A stretch of 64,000 nucleotides of DNA from Marinoscillum sp965229915 (GTDB lineage Bacteria > Bacteroidota > Bacteroidia > Cytophagales > Cyclobacteriaceae), in the NCBI RefSeq assembly GCF_965229915.1, contig NZ_CBDDJZ010000001.1, positions 310,001 through 374,000 of the forward strand, in the 5' to 3' direction. Under the pieces are notes generated by a model. The model did no database searches and was not told where the DNA came from. It saw only the letters and a program-made list of their open reading frames with translations. Positions 34,623 to 44,300 of this stretch are shown in pieces; positions within the stretch are counted from its first letter, which is position 1, and every line of letters starts with the position of its first letter. Both the position numbers and the translations under genes were made by a program.

Positions 34623-36477
34623 ACAAATCCCTGTTAACTACTTCTAGTTTGGCGTTTTTAAATCTCACAATAGGAACAATCTGGTTGTCATTAGCCAAAC
34701 CATACTTATACCCTTCAAATACTTTACCCTCTACGATGTTACCAGAACGCAATCCTCTTTGGAAATATTTTCCGTGTCTGTGCATCATTCTACCAGCAAA
34801 CCAAACTGCTTCATATCCTCTATAATGATTTATGGATGGATTTGTTTTGTACCGTTCAATGATTCTGTCCTTGAGATTTTGATACGAAAAGCTATTGATA
34901 TCCATGTATTCAGGATTGTTCAATGCCACCGCCAATCTATCCAACTGATTATAGGACAGCATGGTAAACTCTAACCAATCACCATAACCATATAGCTTGA
35001 TGCTGTCCCTTCTACTTTCAGTTACACTGATCATATTATTAGCAAACAAGTTGCTGCGAGTTGCTGCGAGTATGTGTCCTACACTATCAGGTGCCATGTA
35101 GAAAGGCTCCTCATAATAGACAATTTCGTATTCTTCATTGTCGTCCAGACTGATAGGCAGCACAAAAGAGGTATCTTTCTTCATTCGTTCCTTTTCGTCC
35201 GACCTTACCCGACGGCTTCTTACGAACCGACCCTTTATTTGATTAACAGAATCGGCTTCTTCTTCAGTCAGGTAATTATAATAAGTAGCAGCAAGCGTAT
35301 CCAGTAATGTCTTGGCATTATCTTTATTGATTGACTGGTAAAGCACCACCTCAAACCCCGCCTGTTCTATTTTGCTCTTGTAGATCGCTGCATAAGTAGA
35401 ATCACGCTCTGATTCTTCATAGAATATCATGGCATATGGATTATCCTTGTTTTCTTCTATGGCTAGTTCCGCGGTTTTGATAGCAAGTGTACTGTAACTG
35501 GGCTTCAGAAGAAATGAAAATGGATTTTTGCCAATCACATCAGCATTGGAAGAAATAGGATTCAGAGTATTCACCTGATTTTCAATCGAATAAGCATTAA
35601 TTGCTTCATTAGGACCAGGGTAAAGTGGACCCAATATCATGTCATTCTGATCAAACCCAGGGCTATTCAAAATGGTGATCGTTTCATCTTTTTTGCGCCT
35701 GGTGTCATAGGGAAAAAGTTTTACCGGCCGGTTGATAGCGCCCAGATCTTCTGCAGCAAGCTGCATCCCTTGATACATGTCCATCACCAGACTATTCTGT
35801 GATATGAGACTAGTGTTGTCCAGTGATTCAAATAAAAAAGGCAATACCACGGCTATATTGTAGGTATCTTTTCTTATTACTGGTAAGTCAATCGATTCAA
35901 AGTCAGCCAGATCAAATCCCCACTTTGAGACTAACTCATTGATACGAACAAAATCTCTATCCTGATAAGGTTGAGCATTGAGTTTCTTAAGCAAAAGAGT
36001 CCCAAGCATCTTATTGTCAGGATAACTAGATGCCAGAGTATCAAGCTTGCCCACGGTCATCTCTGAAAAATACTTCTCCATCAGGAGCTGCTCTTGCTCA
36101 CTATTCAGGGTTGCTTGGTTGTAGTCCTGACCATATTTCAGAGCTTCATCGAACTTTTCTGTCTCATAGGCAGTAAGCATGAGCCAGAATAGAACTTCCC
36201 CTTTTTGTTCCCAATTGGGATATTCAGTCATTAACTGTTTCCAGGAATCTCGCGCCACTTTGGTATCCCCCTGTTTGTACGCACTGAGAGCAAAGTAAAA
36301 CTGCGCATAACTACCGAACGTTTTGCTTTGGCTTAGTGCTGCAAAAGAGGCTTTTGCACTGCTGTATTGACCATTATTAAACAGCCTCTTGGCTTCCAAA
36401 TATTCAGATTGTTCTGATTGCGCTGAGGCTATCCAGAAACAAAAGATAAGGCTAATTGCTAGTAGGGTTCTTTTCAA
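34603..36477 (-). CDS. Secreted TPR plus periplasmic-binding-fold protein (LpoA-like layout)
   Basis: The 624-residue precursor has a signal peptide (MKRTLLAISLIFCFWIASAQ) and about 170 residues of tetratricopeptide repeats (YLEAKRLFNNGQYSSAKASF and similar). A type I periplasmic binding-protein domain follows (IAVVLPFLFESLD to the C-terminal half, with MYQGMQLAAEDLG). This resembles the Bacteroidota amino-acid-binding family and, in layout, LpoA, an activator of peptidoglycan synthases. The start is TTG at 36477; no ATG is near. It lies between guaA and hemL with short gaps. Ligand and partner are unknown. Confidence 0.8.
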   Translation of the reverse strand: MKRTLLAISLIFCFWIASAQSEQSEYLEAKRLFNNGQYSSAKASFAALSQSKTFGSYAQFYFALSAYKQGDTKVARDSWKQLMTEYPNWEQKGEVLFWLMLTAYETEKFDEALKYGQDYNQATLNSEQEQLLMEKYFSEMTVGKLDTLASSYPDNKMLGTLLLKKLNAQPYQDRDFVRINELVSKWGFDLADFESIDLPVIRKDTYNIAVVLPFLFESLDNTSLISQNSLVMDMYQGMQLAAEDLGAINRPVKLFPYDTRRKKDETITILNSPGFDQNDMILGPLYPGPNEAINAYSIENQVNTLNPISSNADVIGKNPFSFLLKPSYSTLAIKTAELAIEENKDNPYAMIFYEESERDSTYAAIYKSKIEQAGFEVVLYQSINKDNAKTLLDTLAATYYNYLTEEEADSVNQIKGRFVRSRRVRSDEKERMKKDTSFVLPISLDDNEEYEIVYYEEPFYMAPDSVGHILAATRSNLFANNMISVTESRRDSIKLYGYGDWLEFTMLSYNQLDRLAVALNNPEYMDINSFSYQNLKDRIIERYKTNPSINHYRGYEAVWFAGRMMHRHGKYFQRGLRSGNIVEGKVFEGYKYGLANDNQIVPIVRFKNAKLEVVNRDLYEDRKK

Positions 36478-36504
36478 AACTGGTATGGATTAGTTCAAAA
36501 ATGG

Positions 36505-38031
36505 TTATTCCCACTCAATGGTGGCCGGTGGTTTACTACTAATATCATAAACTACTCGGTTGACACCTTTCACTCGATTGATTATTTTATTGGAAGTGTT
36601 GGCCAGGAAGTCATACGGCAAATGTACCCAATCAGCAGTCATACCATCCAAACTAGTCACTGCGCGCAAAGCAACTACCTGCTCATAGGTGCGCTCATCC
36701 CCCATCACACCCACAGACTGCACAGGCAGCAACATCGCACCAGCCTGCCATACCTGATCGTAAAGCCCTTCTTCTTTTAGGCCTTTGATGAAAACATCGT
36801 CTACCTCTTGCAGGATTCTCACCTTCTCTGCGGTAATATCTCCCAATATACGGATACCCAGACCAGGTCCTGGAAATGGGTGTCTGCCCAAAATATTTTC
36901 GGTAATCTCGAGTGCCCTGCCCACATTTCGCACTTCATCCTTAAAAAGTAAGTTTAATGGCTCCACTACTTTCAGGTTCATCTGCTCAGGAAGGCCGCCA
37001 ACATTGTGATGAGATTTGATGGTTACTGATGGGCCATTAACAGATACGGATTCGATTACATCAGGATAAATCGTCCCTTGCCCCAACCACTTCACATCCT
37101 TAATATTATGTGCTTCACGATCAAAAACTTCGATAAAGACTCGCCCGATTGCTTTTCTTTTATCTTCTGGATCAGTAAGTCCCTCCAGCGCCTTGTAAAA
37201 GTCCTCCTTCGCATCAACTCCCTTCACATTCAATCCCATTCCCTCATAGGACTCTAAAACCTCTTCAAATTCATTCTTTCTTAGAAGTCCATTATCTACA
37301 AAAATACAGTAGAGGTTTTTGCCTATAGCCTGATGAATCAATGTGGCTGCTACCGAGGAATCCACTCCACCAGACAAGCCCATAACCACTTTGTCATCAC
37401 CCAGCTTATCTTGAAGCTCGCGTACGGTATTTTCCACGAAGATATCTGCTGTCCAATCCTGAGCTGCTTCACAAATATGAACCACAAAGTTTCTCAATAA
37501 GGTTTTTCCATCCACACTATGGGTAACTTCAGGATGAAACTGAATACCATAAATAGGTTTGTCTTCTACCTTAAATGCCGCCACAGGTATACTCTCCGTA
37601 TTGGCAATGATCTGAAAATCCTCAGGAAGTTCTGTGATGGTATCTCCATGTGACATCCACACCTGACTACCAATTTCAATTTCTTTCAGCAGATCATAAT
37701 GTGCATTGATATGAGCAAGTTTTGCTCTTCCATATTCTCTATGTTGTGACTTGGATACCTTTCCACCGTGTTTTGAAGCAAGTAATTGCGCCCCATAGCA
37801 GACACCCAGAATCGGATACTTTTCCAGGGCTTTAATATTGATGTCCGGAGCACCTTCATCCAGCACGCTACAGGGGCTACCTGAAAGGATGATCCCTTTG
37901 GTATACTCGTCAGGTTCCGGGAAATGGCTAAACGGGTGAATCTCACAATACACATCCAATTCTCTTACGCGCCGAGCTATCAACTGAGTGTACTGAGAAC
38001 CAAAGTCCAGAATAAGTATCTTGTCTGTCAT
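36505..38031 (-). CDS. guaA: GMP synthase (glutamine-hydrolysing)
   Basis: This 508-residue enzyme converts XMP to GMP with ATP and glutamine. The class I glutaminase domain has its nucleophile Cys78 in GVCYGA and the HPEVTHS triad region. The ATP-pyrophosphatase loop reads GLSGGVDSSVAA (about 219-230). The C-terminal dimerisation domain contains RHPFPGPGLGIRILG and ends with KPPATIEWE. A TAATTTTG box sits 4 bases upstream of the ATG, which suggests a leaderless mRNA. It leads the minus-strand run into the TPR-binding protein and hemL. Confidence 0.98.
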   Translation of the reverse strand: MTDKILILDFGSQYTQLIARRVRELDVYCEIHPFSHFPEPDEYTKGIILSGSPCSVLDEGAPDINIKALEKYPILGVCYGAQLLASKHGGKVSKSQHREYGRAKLAHINAHYDLLKEIEIGSQVWMSHGDTITELPEDFQIIANTESIPVAAFKVEDKPIYGIQFHPEVTHSVDGKTLLRNFVVHICEAAQDWTADIFVENTVRELQDKLGDDKVVMGLSGGVDSSVAATLIHQAIGKNLYCIFVDNGLLRKNEFEEVLESYEGMGLNVKGVDAKEDFYKALEGLTDPEDKRKAIGRVFIEVFDREAHNIKDVKWLGQGTIYPDVIESVSVNGPSVTIKSHHNVGGLPEQMNLKVVEPLNLLFKDEVRNVGRALEITENILGRHPFPGPGLGIRILGDITAEKVRILQEVDDVFIKGLKEEGLYDQVWQAGAMLLPVQSVGVMGDERTYEQVVALRAVTSLDGMTADWVHLPYDFLANTSNKIINRVKGVNRVVYDISSKPPATIEWE

Positions 38032-38035
38032 CCCG

Positions 38036-38043
38036 CAAAATTA
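38036..38043 (-). promoter_or_regulatory. TAnnTTTG box for guaA, probably leaderless
   Basis: The minus strand reads TAATTTTG, a full consensus match, separated from the guaA ATG by only CGGG. With the usual 5-7 base distance to the start site, transcription would begin at or next to the start codon. Confidence 0.5.
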
Positions 38044-38131
38044 GCAGAATCGTTTAAACGTCGAATTGATTTTGAGATTGGATTTGAAAGTATGTGGTTT
38101 TTTATTTCTTTAGCTCGCTGAAACCACGCAG

Positions 38132-40759
38132 ATGACGCAGGAGGAAAAACGATTAGAAGCATGTAGAGAAGGTACTCCATGGAAGGAATGGGGACCATAT
38201 CTCTCAGAACGTCAATGGGCCACCGTACGTGAAGATTATACCGAATCCGGCAATGCCTGGGAAAGCATTGTTCATGACCAGGCAAGAAGTAAGTCTTACC
38301 GTTGGGGCGAAGATGGAATTGGTGGGTTTTCTAATTCGGATCAGCGCATCTGCTTCTCCTGGGCATTTTGGAATGGCAAGGACAGTATATTAAAAGAACG
38401 TCTATTTGGTCTCACAGGACATGAAGGAAACCACGGAGAGGATGTCAAGGAGCAATATTACTACCTGGACAGTACCCCTACCCACTCCTACATGAAGATG
38501 CTCTATAAATATCCAATCAATGAATTTCCCTACTCCGATCTTGTCGTTAAAAATCAGAAGCTCAGTAAAAAGGATAAGGAATATGAGCTATTGGACACTG
38601 GGGTCTTCGATAAAGATGAATACTTTGACATCTTTCTTGAATATGCCAAATCTTCCTTTGATGACTTCTTACTAAAAGCTGTCATTCACAATCGAAGTGA
38701 CAAAGAAGCTGAAATTACTATTTTACCTACATTTTGGTATCGAAATACCTGGTCTTCAGGACGAGACAAAAGAATTCCAGAGATCAAAGAGTTCAGTTCT
38801 GATCGCATGCTCATCAAGCATCATCATATCGGAGATTTTCATGTCTATTTGGATCAGTCAGGACTTCAAGAACAGGCTTACTGTGACAATGCCACCAACC
38901 GGGTCAGACTCTATGGAGTGGCTAACAAGCAATCAGACTTTCCTAAAGATGCCATTAATGATTATGTAGTCAATGGCAAAGCCACTGTAAACCCGGACAA
39001 AGTAGGCACCAAAGCATCTGCTATCTACAAACTGAAAATACCTGCGGGTGAGTCACGGTCTGTGAAGGTAAGGATGTCTCAGCTGGAAATGGAGAATCCC
39101 TTTGAGCAGTATGATGAAATCTTTGCGAAGCGTATTGCAGAGGCCGATAGCTTTTACCGCAATATTCATGGCAAAGTAGTCGACAAAGATCTGAAAAACA
39201 TCCAACGACAGGCTTTTGCTGGAATGATGTGGAGCAAGCAATTCTATTACTACAATGTACGCAACTGGCTCTTTGGCGATCCGGGAAGAATGAAACCTTC
39301 TGCCACCAGAAGGAAGGGAAGAAACTCAGACTGGCAGCACCTGTACAACTACGATATTTTGTCCATGCCAGATAAGTGGGAATACCCCTGGTATGCCGCT
39401 TGGGATCTGGCTTTTCACTGCATTCCGATAGCCAGAATTGATGCAGATTTTGCCAAAAATCAACTGTTGCTCTTACTAAAAGAGCGGTACATGCATCCTA
39501 ATGGACAGATACCCGCATATGAGTGGAATTTTACAGATGTAAACCCACCTGTGCATGCGTGGGCAGTACTTCGTGTTTTTCAGATCGATCGAAAAGCAAC
39601 AGGTAAGGCTGATTTGGACTTTTTGCAAAAAGCCTTTCATAAGCTGCTCTTAAATTTTACCTGGTGGGTCAATCGAAAGGATGCTAATGGCAACAACGTA
39701 TTCGAAGGTGGCTTCTTAGGTCTGGACAACATTGGAGTATTTGACAGAAACCACCAGATCGTAGAAGACGCACGTCTGGAGCAGGCCGATAGTACCAGCT
39801 GGATGGCGATGTTCTCGCTAAATATGCTGCGTATAGCACTGGACTTATCCATGGAAAGCCCCGTTTATCAGGACATGGCCATTAAATTCTTCGAGCACTT
39901 CTTATATATCTCAGGTGCGATGAATAGCATTGGCGATACGGATGTGGATCTGTGGGATGACGAAGAAAACTTCTACTACGATGTGATGCACACACCATCC
40001 AGCCCGAATCAGCGCATGAAGGTACGATCGATGGTGGGATTGATACCACTTTTTGCTATTGAAATCTTAAGAGCTGAGGTGTACAATAAACTCCCGGAGT
40101 TCCGAGAGCGACTAGACTTCTTTTTGAAAGAAAGACCCAAGCTAGCGTCCCTTGTTTCGCGATGGGAAGAACCCGGCCAGGGAGAACGCCGACTATTGAG
40201 TATACTCAGAGGCTTTAGAATGAAGAAAATTCTGGAACGCATGCTTGATGAAGATGAGTTTCTTTCCAAGTATGGCATACGAGCACTCTCCAAATACCAC
40301 GAAAAACATCCATACAAAATGGAGATCGCCGGTGAAAAGTTTGAAGTTGCTTACTTGCCAGGCGAGTCAGACAGCTCATTCTTTGGAGGAAACTCCAACT
40401 GGCGAGGGCCTATTTGGTTTCCAGTGAACTACCTCATATTGGAGTCTCTTTTGAAATTCTCGTATTACTACGGTGAAGACTACAAGGTGGAATTCCCAAT
40501 TGGTAGTGGTGAAGAGCACACTCTGCTAGATGTGACTCGCGAAATATGTGATCGATTGATCAGCATTTTCAGAAAAGACAAGGATGGTAACAGACCTGTA
40601 TACGGAGACTCCAAAAAACTTCAGACTGATCCGCATTTCCGAGACTATATCCTCTTTTATGAGTATTTTCACGGCGATTCAGGATTAGGGCTAGGCGCCT
40701 CTCATCAGACGGGATGGACAGGACTGGTTGCCGAACTTATTCACCGATATTACAATTAA
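38132..40759 (+). CDS. GH63/MGH1-like glucosidase
   Basis: The 875-residue protein has no signal peptide and shows the MGH1/GH63-type layout. A beta-sandwich N-terminal half is followed by an (alpha/alpha)6 barrel. PDKWEYPWYAAWDLAFHCI (about 412-430) provides the catalytic Asp region, and NSNWRGPIWFPVNYLI near 755 gives the second acidic segment. Typical members remove terminal glucose from oligosaccharides; cytoplasmic bacterial homologues are poorly studied. It is transcribed divergently from guaA, about 100 bp apart. Confidence 0.87.
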   Translation: MTQEEKRLEACREGTPWKEWGPYLSERQWATVREDYTESGNAWESIVHDQARSKSYRWGEDGIGGFSNSDQRICFSWAFWNGKDSILKERLFGLTGHEGNHGEDVKEQYYYLDSTPTHSYMKMLYKYPINEFPYSDLVVKNQKLSKKDKEYELLDTGVFDKDEYFDIFLEYAKSSFDDFLLKAVIHNRSDKEAEITILPTFWYRNTWSSGRDKRIPEIKEFSSDRMLIKHHHIGDFHVYLDQSGLQEQAYCDNATNRVRLYGVANKQSDFPKDAINDYVVNGKATVNPDKVGTKASAIYKLKIPAGESRSVKVRMSQLEMENPFEQYDEIFAKRIAEADSFYRNIHGKVVDKDLKNIQRQAFAGMMWSKQFYYYNVRNWLFGDPGRMKPSATRRKGRNSDWQHLYNYDILSMPDKWEYPWYAAWDLAFHCIPIARIDADFAKNQLLLLLKERYMHPNGQIPAYEWNFTDVNPPVHAWAVLRVFQIDRKATGKADLDFLQKAFHKLLLNFTWWVNRKDANGNNVFEGGFLGLDNIGVFDRNHQIVEDARLEQADSTSWMAMFSLNMLRIALDLSMESPVYQDMAIKFFEHFLYISGAMNSIGDTDVDLWDDEENFYYDVMHTPSSPNQRMKVRSMVGLIPLFAIEILRAEVYNKLPEFRERLDFFLKERPKLASLVSRWEEPGQGERRLLSILRGFRMKKILERMLDEDEFLSKYGIRALSKYHEKHPYKMEIAGEKFEVAYLPGESDSSFFGGNSNWRGPIWFPVNYLILESLLKFSYYYGEDYKVEFPIGSGEEHTLLDVTREICDRLISIFRKDKDGNRPVYGDSKKLQTDPHFRDYILFYEYFHGDSGLGLGASHQTGWTGLVAELIHRYYN

Positions 40760-40823
40760 CTCAAATAACATCGATTTAAAATAACGGTAACATTCGCTGA
40801 TTACCTTGCAGAAAAAGATCTTT

Positions 40824-42449
40824 ATGAGACTTACTCTTCTATTTATTATCACACTCCATTCAGGATTCTTATTTGCACAAAGCAAATCGCCCAAACTAGT
40901 TGTGGGTATAGTGGTAGACCAAATGCGGCAGGATTATTTGCAGAGGTTCGACTACCATTTTAGTGAGGGCGGATTCAAGCGATTAATAAATGACGGCTTC
41001 ACAGCGAGAAATAACCATTACAACTATATTCCTACATACACTGCTCCTGGGCACGCCTCCATATACACTGGGACCACTCCAAGATATCACGGCATCATAG
41101 CCAATGACTGGTACAGCAAAATACTAGACCGGTCGGTTTATTGTGTGGGAGACTCGCTAGCAAGTGCAGTAGGTGGCAGTGCCATGAATGGCAATATATC
41201 ACCACGTAACCTACAGGTCAATACCATCACGGATGAGCTAAAACTCTCTACCAATTTCAGATCTAAAGTGGTGGGAATTTCGATCAAAGATAGAGGAGCT
41301 GTGCTTCCTGCAGGACATACACCAGATGGTGCGTACTGGTATGATTCCCGTACCGGCGAATTCATGACATCAGACTTTTACTCCAAAGTACTACCTAAAT
41401 GGGCCTCAGATTTCAATAAGAAGAAGCTATCCAATCAATACTCCGATCGGGTTTGGAAGACATTATTGCCCATAGAGGAGTATGTGCAAAGCACAGCAGA
41501 TGACACGCCATACGAACGTGGCTTTAAAGGTAAGGACACTCCCACCTTCCCCTACAACCTGGCCGAACTCAGAAAACAAAATGGCCCCTACGGACTGATC
41601 CGGTCTACTCCTTTTGGAAATACTCTCGTACTGGAAATGGCTAAAGCGGCGATGGATGGAGAAAAGTTGGGACAAGATGATATTACAGATTTTTTAGCAA
41701 TAAGCTTTTCGTCTACAGATTACGTCGGTCACAACTTTGGACCAAACTCTATAGAACTTGAAGACACCTATCTACGACTGGATAGAGACATAGCTAACTT
41801 GCTCAACTACCTGGACCAAAAAGTTGGAGCTGGTGAATACCTGGTATTCCTGACAGCAGATCATGGAGTGGTGGCCAACCCACAATTCCTGGTAGATCAT
41901 CATCTTCCAGGTGGCTTCCTGAACAATGATCAGGCCAAGGAGCCTATTTTGGAACTAGTGGATCAACTGGGTGGTGATGAATATATTCTGGATGTTTCTA
42001 ATGATCAGATATTTCTGGATAGAGACTTAATCGCTTCTAAAGGTGAAAACCTGGAAAGTATCCAGCGCCAATTTGCCGAAGCTGCCATGAAAGTGGAAGA
42101 AATAGCCGAAACATTTACAGCTACGGATCTATCTAGACTAGACTACACCGATCCACTTCGTATAAGCATTCAGAATGGTTTCAACCGCAAACTATCTGGT
42201 GATGTACTTGTACTGAAAAAGGCCGGTTACCTATCCGGTGATTACGGGAATGCAGGTACTAGTCATGGTTCAGGGTACACATATGATACGCATGTCCCGC
42301 TCTTGTTTTATGGTGCGGGTGTTAAGAATGGATCTACTGTAGAGAAGACATTCATTACAGACATAGCCCCTACTTTGGCCATGCTACTGAATATATCAAT
42401 GCCCAATGGTGCGGTGACAGGCCAACCGATCGAAGAACTATTTGAGTAG
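40824..42449 (+). CDS. PafA-like alkaline phosphatase
   Basis: The 541-residue precursor has a signal peptide (MRLTLLFIITLHSGFLFAQS). The metal and catalytic residues of the alkaline phosphatase superfamily are in order: Asp32 in VVDQMRQDY, the nucleophile Thr73 in TYTAPGHASIYTG, STDYVGHNFGP, TADHGVV and GTSHGSGY. The threonine nucleophile and length match PafA, a periplasmic phosphomonoesterase not blocked by phosphate. A TACCTTG promoter-like sequence at 40802-40808 covers the in-frame TTG at 40806, so the ATG at 40824 is the better start. Confidence 0.94.
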   Translation: MRLTLLFIITLHSGFLFAQSKSPKLVVGIVVDQMRQDYLQRFDYHFSEGGFKRLINDGFTARNNHYNYIPTYTAPGHASIYTGTTPRYHGIIANDWYSKILDRSVYCVGDSLASAVGGSAMNGNISPRNLQVNTITDELKLSTNFRSKVVGISIKDRGAVLPAGHTPDGAYWYDSRTGEFMTSDFYSKVLPKWASDFNKKKLSNQYSDRVWKTLLPIEEYVQSTADDTPYERGFKGKDTPTFPYNLAELRKQNGPYGLIRSTPFGNTLVLEMAKAAMDGEKLGQDDITDFLAISFSSTDYVGHNFGPNSIELEDTYLRLDRDIANLLNYLDQKVGAGEYLVFLTADHGVVANPQFLVDHHLPGGFLNNDQAKEPILELVDQLGGDEYILDVSNDQIFLDRDLIASKGENLESIQRQFAEAAMKVEEIAETFTATDLSRLDYTDPLRISIQNGFNRKLSGDVLVLKKAGYLSGDYGNAGTSHGSGYTYDTHVPLLFYGAGVKNGSTVEKTFITDIAPTLAMLLNISMPNGAVTGQPIEELFE

Positions 42450-42487
42450 TTTCCCTGCTCATACTATTCACACAAAAAACAGAATCA

Positions 42488-43141
42488 ATGCAAATTGGAT
42501 TAATATTTGACATGGATGGTGTCATCGTGGAAAACCATAAGTACCACTATCTGGCATGGCAAAAAACGGCCGCTAAGCATGGAGCCAGTATAGACGAAGA
42601 CTTCTACCGAGAAAAGATGAATGGCCGCACGCTCAACAAACTGATGAAGGTGGTTTTTGATCGGGAGATGTCAGCAGAAGAAGCAAAAACAATCGGATCA
42701 GAAAAAGAGGCGATCTATCGTGAGCTATATCGTGACCATCGCAGACCCACAACTGGTCTGGTTCGGTTCCTGGAAGCAGCTAAAGCCAAAGGAATTCCCA
42801 TGGCAGTTGGCACCTCAGCTCCAAAGGAAAATGTGGTTTTCACACTAGATGATCTGGATTTGAGGAAATATTTTGTGGGTGTTGTGGATGATAGCATGGT
42901 AATACACGGCAAGCCAGACCCTGAAGTTTATCTAAAAGGTGCTGAACTTGTTGGCAGGAAACCGGAGCAATGCATTGTATTCGAAGATGCGGTATCAGGA
43001 ATTGAGGCCGGCAAGGCAGCTGGTGCCAAAGTGGTAGGTTTGGCCACATCACACTCCAGAGAAGAGTTGGATGCTGATCTAATCATCGATAACTTTTCCC
43101 AGCTCAAATGGGAACAATTGGAGGACTTATTGAGTAAATAG
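42488..43141 (+). CDS. HAD-superfamily phosphatase (beta-phosphoglucomutase-like)
   Basis: The 217-residue protein has the HAD motif I FDMDG with Asp8/Asp10. A helical cap (14-80), motif II VGTSAP, motif III Lys in HGKPDPEVYL and motif IV FEDAVSGIEAGKAAG are also present. It belongs to the subgroup containing beta-phosphoglucomutase and small sugar-phosphate phosphatases. The substrate is not predictable. It follows the phosphatase gene by 38 bp and precedes a DUF4159 gene by 5 bp. Confidence 0.93.
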   Translation: MQIGLIFDMDGVIVENHKYHYLAWQKTAAKHGASIDEDFYREKMNGRTLNKLMKVVFDREMSAEEAKTIGSEKEAIYRELYRDHRRPTTGLVRFLEAAKAKGIPMAVGTSAPKENVVFTLDDLDLRKYFVGVVDDSMVIHGKPDPEVYLKGAELVGRKPEQCIVFEDAVSGIEAGKAAGAKVVGLATSHSREELDADLIIDNFSQLKWEQLEDLLSK

Positions 43142-43146
43142 AACAT

Positions 43147-43803
43147 ATGTTTAGAATTTTCTTGTGTGTCATTTTTACTTGCTCCTATCTATTTGGCGAG
43201 GCTCAGTCATTGCGCATAGCCAAGCTAAAATACGATGGCGGAGGTGACTGGTATGCAAACAAAACAGCACTTCCTAACCTAATCAACTACTGCAATAGGT
43301 ACCTGAACACCAATATTGCCAAAGAAGATGACATTGTGGAAGTGGGAAGCCCCGACTTGTTCTTATACCCCTACGTCTACATGACTGGACATGGCAATGT
43401 TGTTTTCAATAACCAACAGGCCAGTAATTTGCGTAATTACCTCACTTCAGGTGGGTTTTTACACATTGATGATAATTACGGCCTGGACACATATGTTAGG
43501 TTGGAAATGAAAAAGGTTTTCCCAAATCTTGAATTTGTGGAGTTGCCTTTTGACCACCCCATCTATCATCAGAAATATAACTTTGAAGACGGTGTACCAA
43601 AAATCCATGAGCATGATGGTAAACCCGCAGAAGGTCTTGGTCTAATCTATGAAGGAAGGCTGGTTTGTTTTTATTCATATGAGGCCGATCTTGGCAATGG
43701 ATGGGAAGACCAGATTATCTACAATGATCCCGAGGAGCTGAGGCAAAGAGCCTTGAAAATGGGCGCGAATATAATCAGCTACGTATTTTCATCTGAGCTG
43801 TAG
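43147..43803 (+). CDS. DUF4159 secreted protein
   Basis: The 218-residue precursor has a signal peptide (MFRIFLCVIFTCSYLFGEAQS) and one DUF4159 domain. The characteristic segment YMTGHGNVVFNNQQASNLRN leads into a GGFLHIDDNYG motif, a glutamine-amidotransferase-like fold without the catalytic cysteine. Its function is unknown. In Bacteroidota it is often near Bat-type genes, but here it sits between a HAD phosphatase and a small lipoprotein. Confidence 0.87.
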   Translation: MFRIFLCVIFTCSYLFGEAQSLRIAKLKYDGGGDWYANKTALPNLINYCNRYLNTNIAKEDDIVEVGSPDLFLYPYVYMTGHGNVVFNNQQASNLRNYLTSGGFLHIDDNYGLDTYVRLEMKKVFPNLEFVELPFDHPIYHQKYNFEDGVPKIHEHDGKPAEGLGLIYEGRLVCFYSYEADLGNGWEDQIIYNDPEELRQRALKMGANIISYVFSSEL

Positions 43804-43804
43804 G

Positions 43805-44251
43805 ATGCGTTACTATTTAGGATTTCTCATTGTGCTTACTGTCGGTTGCGGTGGACCAGATTCACAAGATTCATTGACTATTCAGGGTACCTGGCGACTA
43901 CTCTCTGGTACTACGATACAGGGGACGGATACCACTGTGACAGATTACACCAGAGATCAGAAGGTGCTCAAGATTATCAATCAAACCCATTTTGCCTTTA
44001 TCAGGCATGATTTATCCAAAGGAAAGGACTCCACCAATTCCATTTTTGTTGCTGGCGCTGGTGCTTACTCTCTGCAAGGAAATAAGTATACCGAAAATCT
44101 GGAATTTTGCAGTTACAGACCATGGGAAGGAAATAACTTCAGCTTCGAAATGGAGTTCAACCACGACACGCTGGTTCAAACAGGAATAGAGAAAATTGAA
44201 GAATTAGGTGTAGATCAGATAATCATAGAGCGCTACGTCCGAAACAAGTAA
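43805..44251 (+). CDS. Lipocalin-like small lipoprotein
   Basis: The 148-residue precursor starts one base after the DUF4159 stop. It has a short leader with a VGC lipobox at about residue 15, then a beta-rich domain beginning IQGTWRLLSG. That opening resembles lipocalin-like DUF4488 proteins, which fold as small eight-stranded barrels. No ligand can be predicted. The short spacing places it in the same operon as the DUF4159 and HAD genes. Confidence 0.75.
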   Translation: MRYYLGFLIVLTVGCGGPDSQDSLTIQGTWRLLSGTTIQGTDTTVTDYTRDQKVLKIINQTHFAFIRHDLSKGKDSTNSIFVAGAGAYSLQGNKYTENLEFCSYRPWEGNNFSFEMEFNHDTLVQTGIEKIEELGVDQIIIERYVRNK

Positions 44252-44300
44252 AGGCCGCACCACTATGGCACGACCTACTACCTGATAATACGTTCAAGGT

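Noticed and set aside
35040..35072. A tandem 10-base repeat (GTTGCTGCGA twice) inside the TPR/periplasmic-binding gene.
   Set aside because: The reading frame continues through it without disruption and the protein aligns with its surroundings; it looks like a chance or old duplication, not a phase-variable tract.
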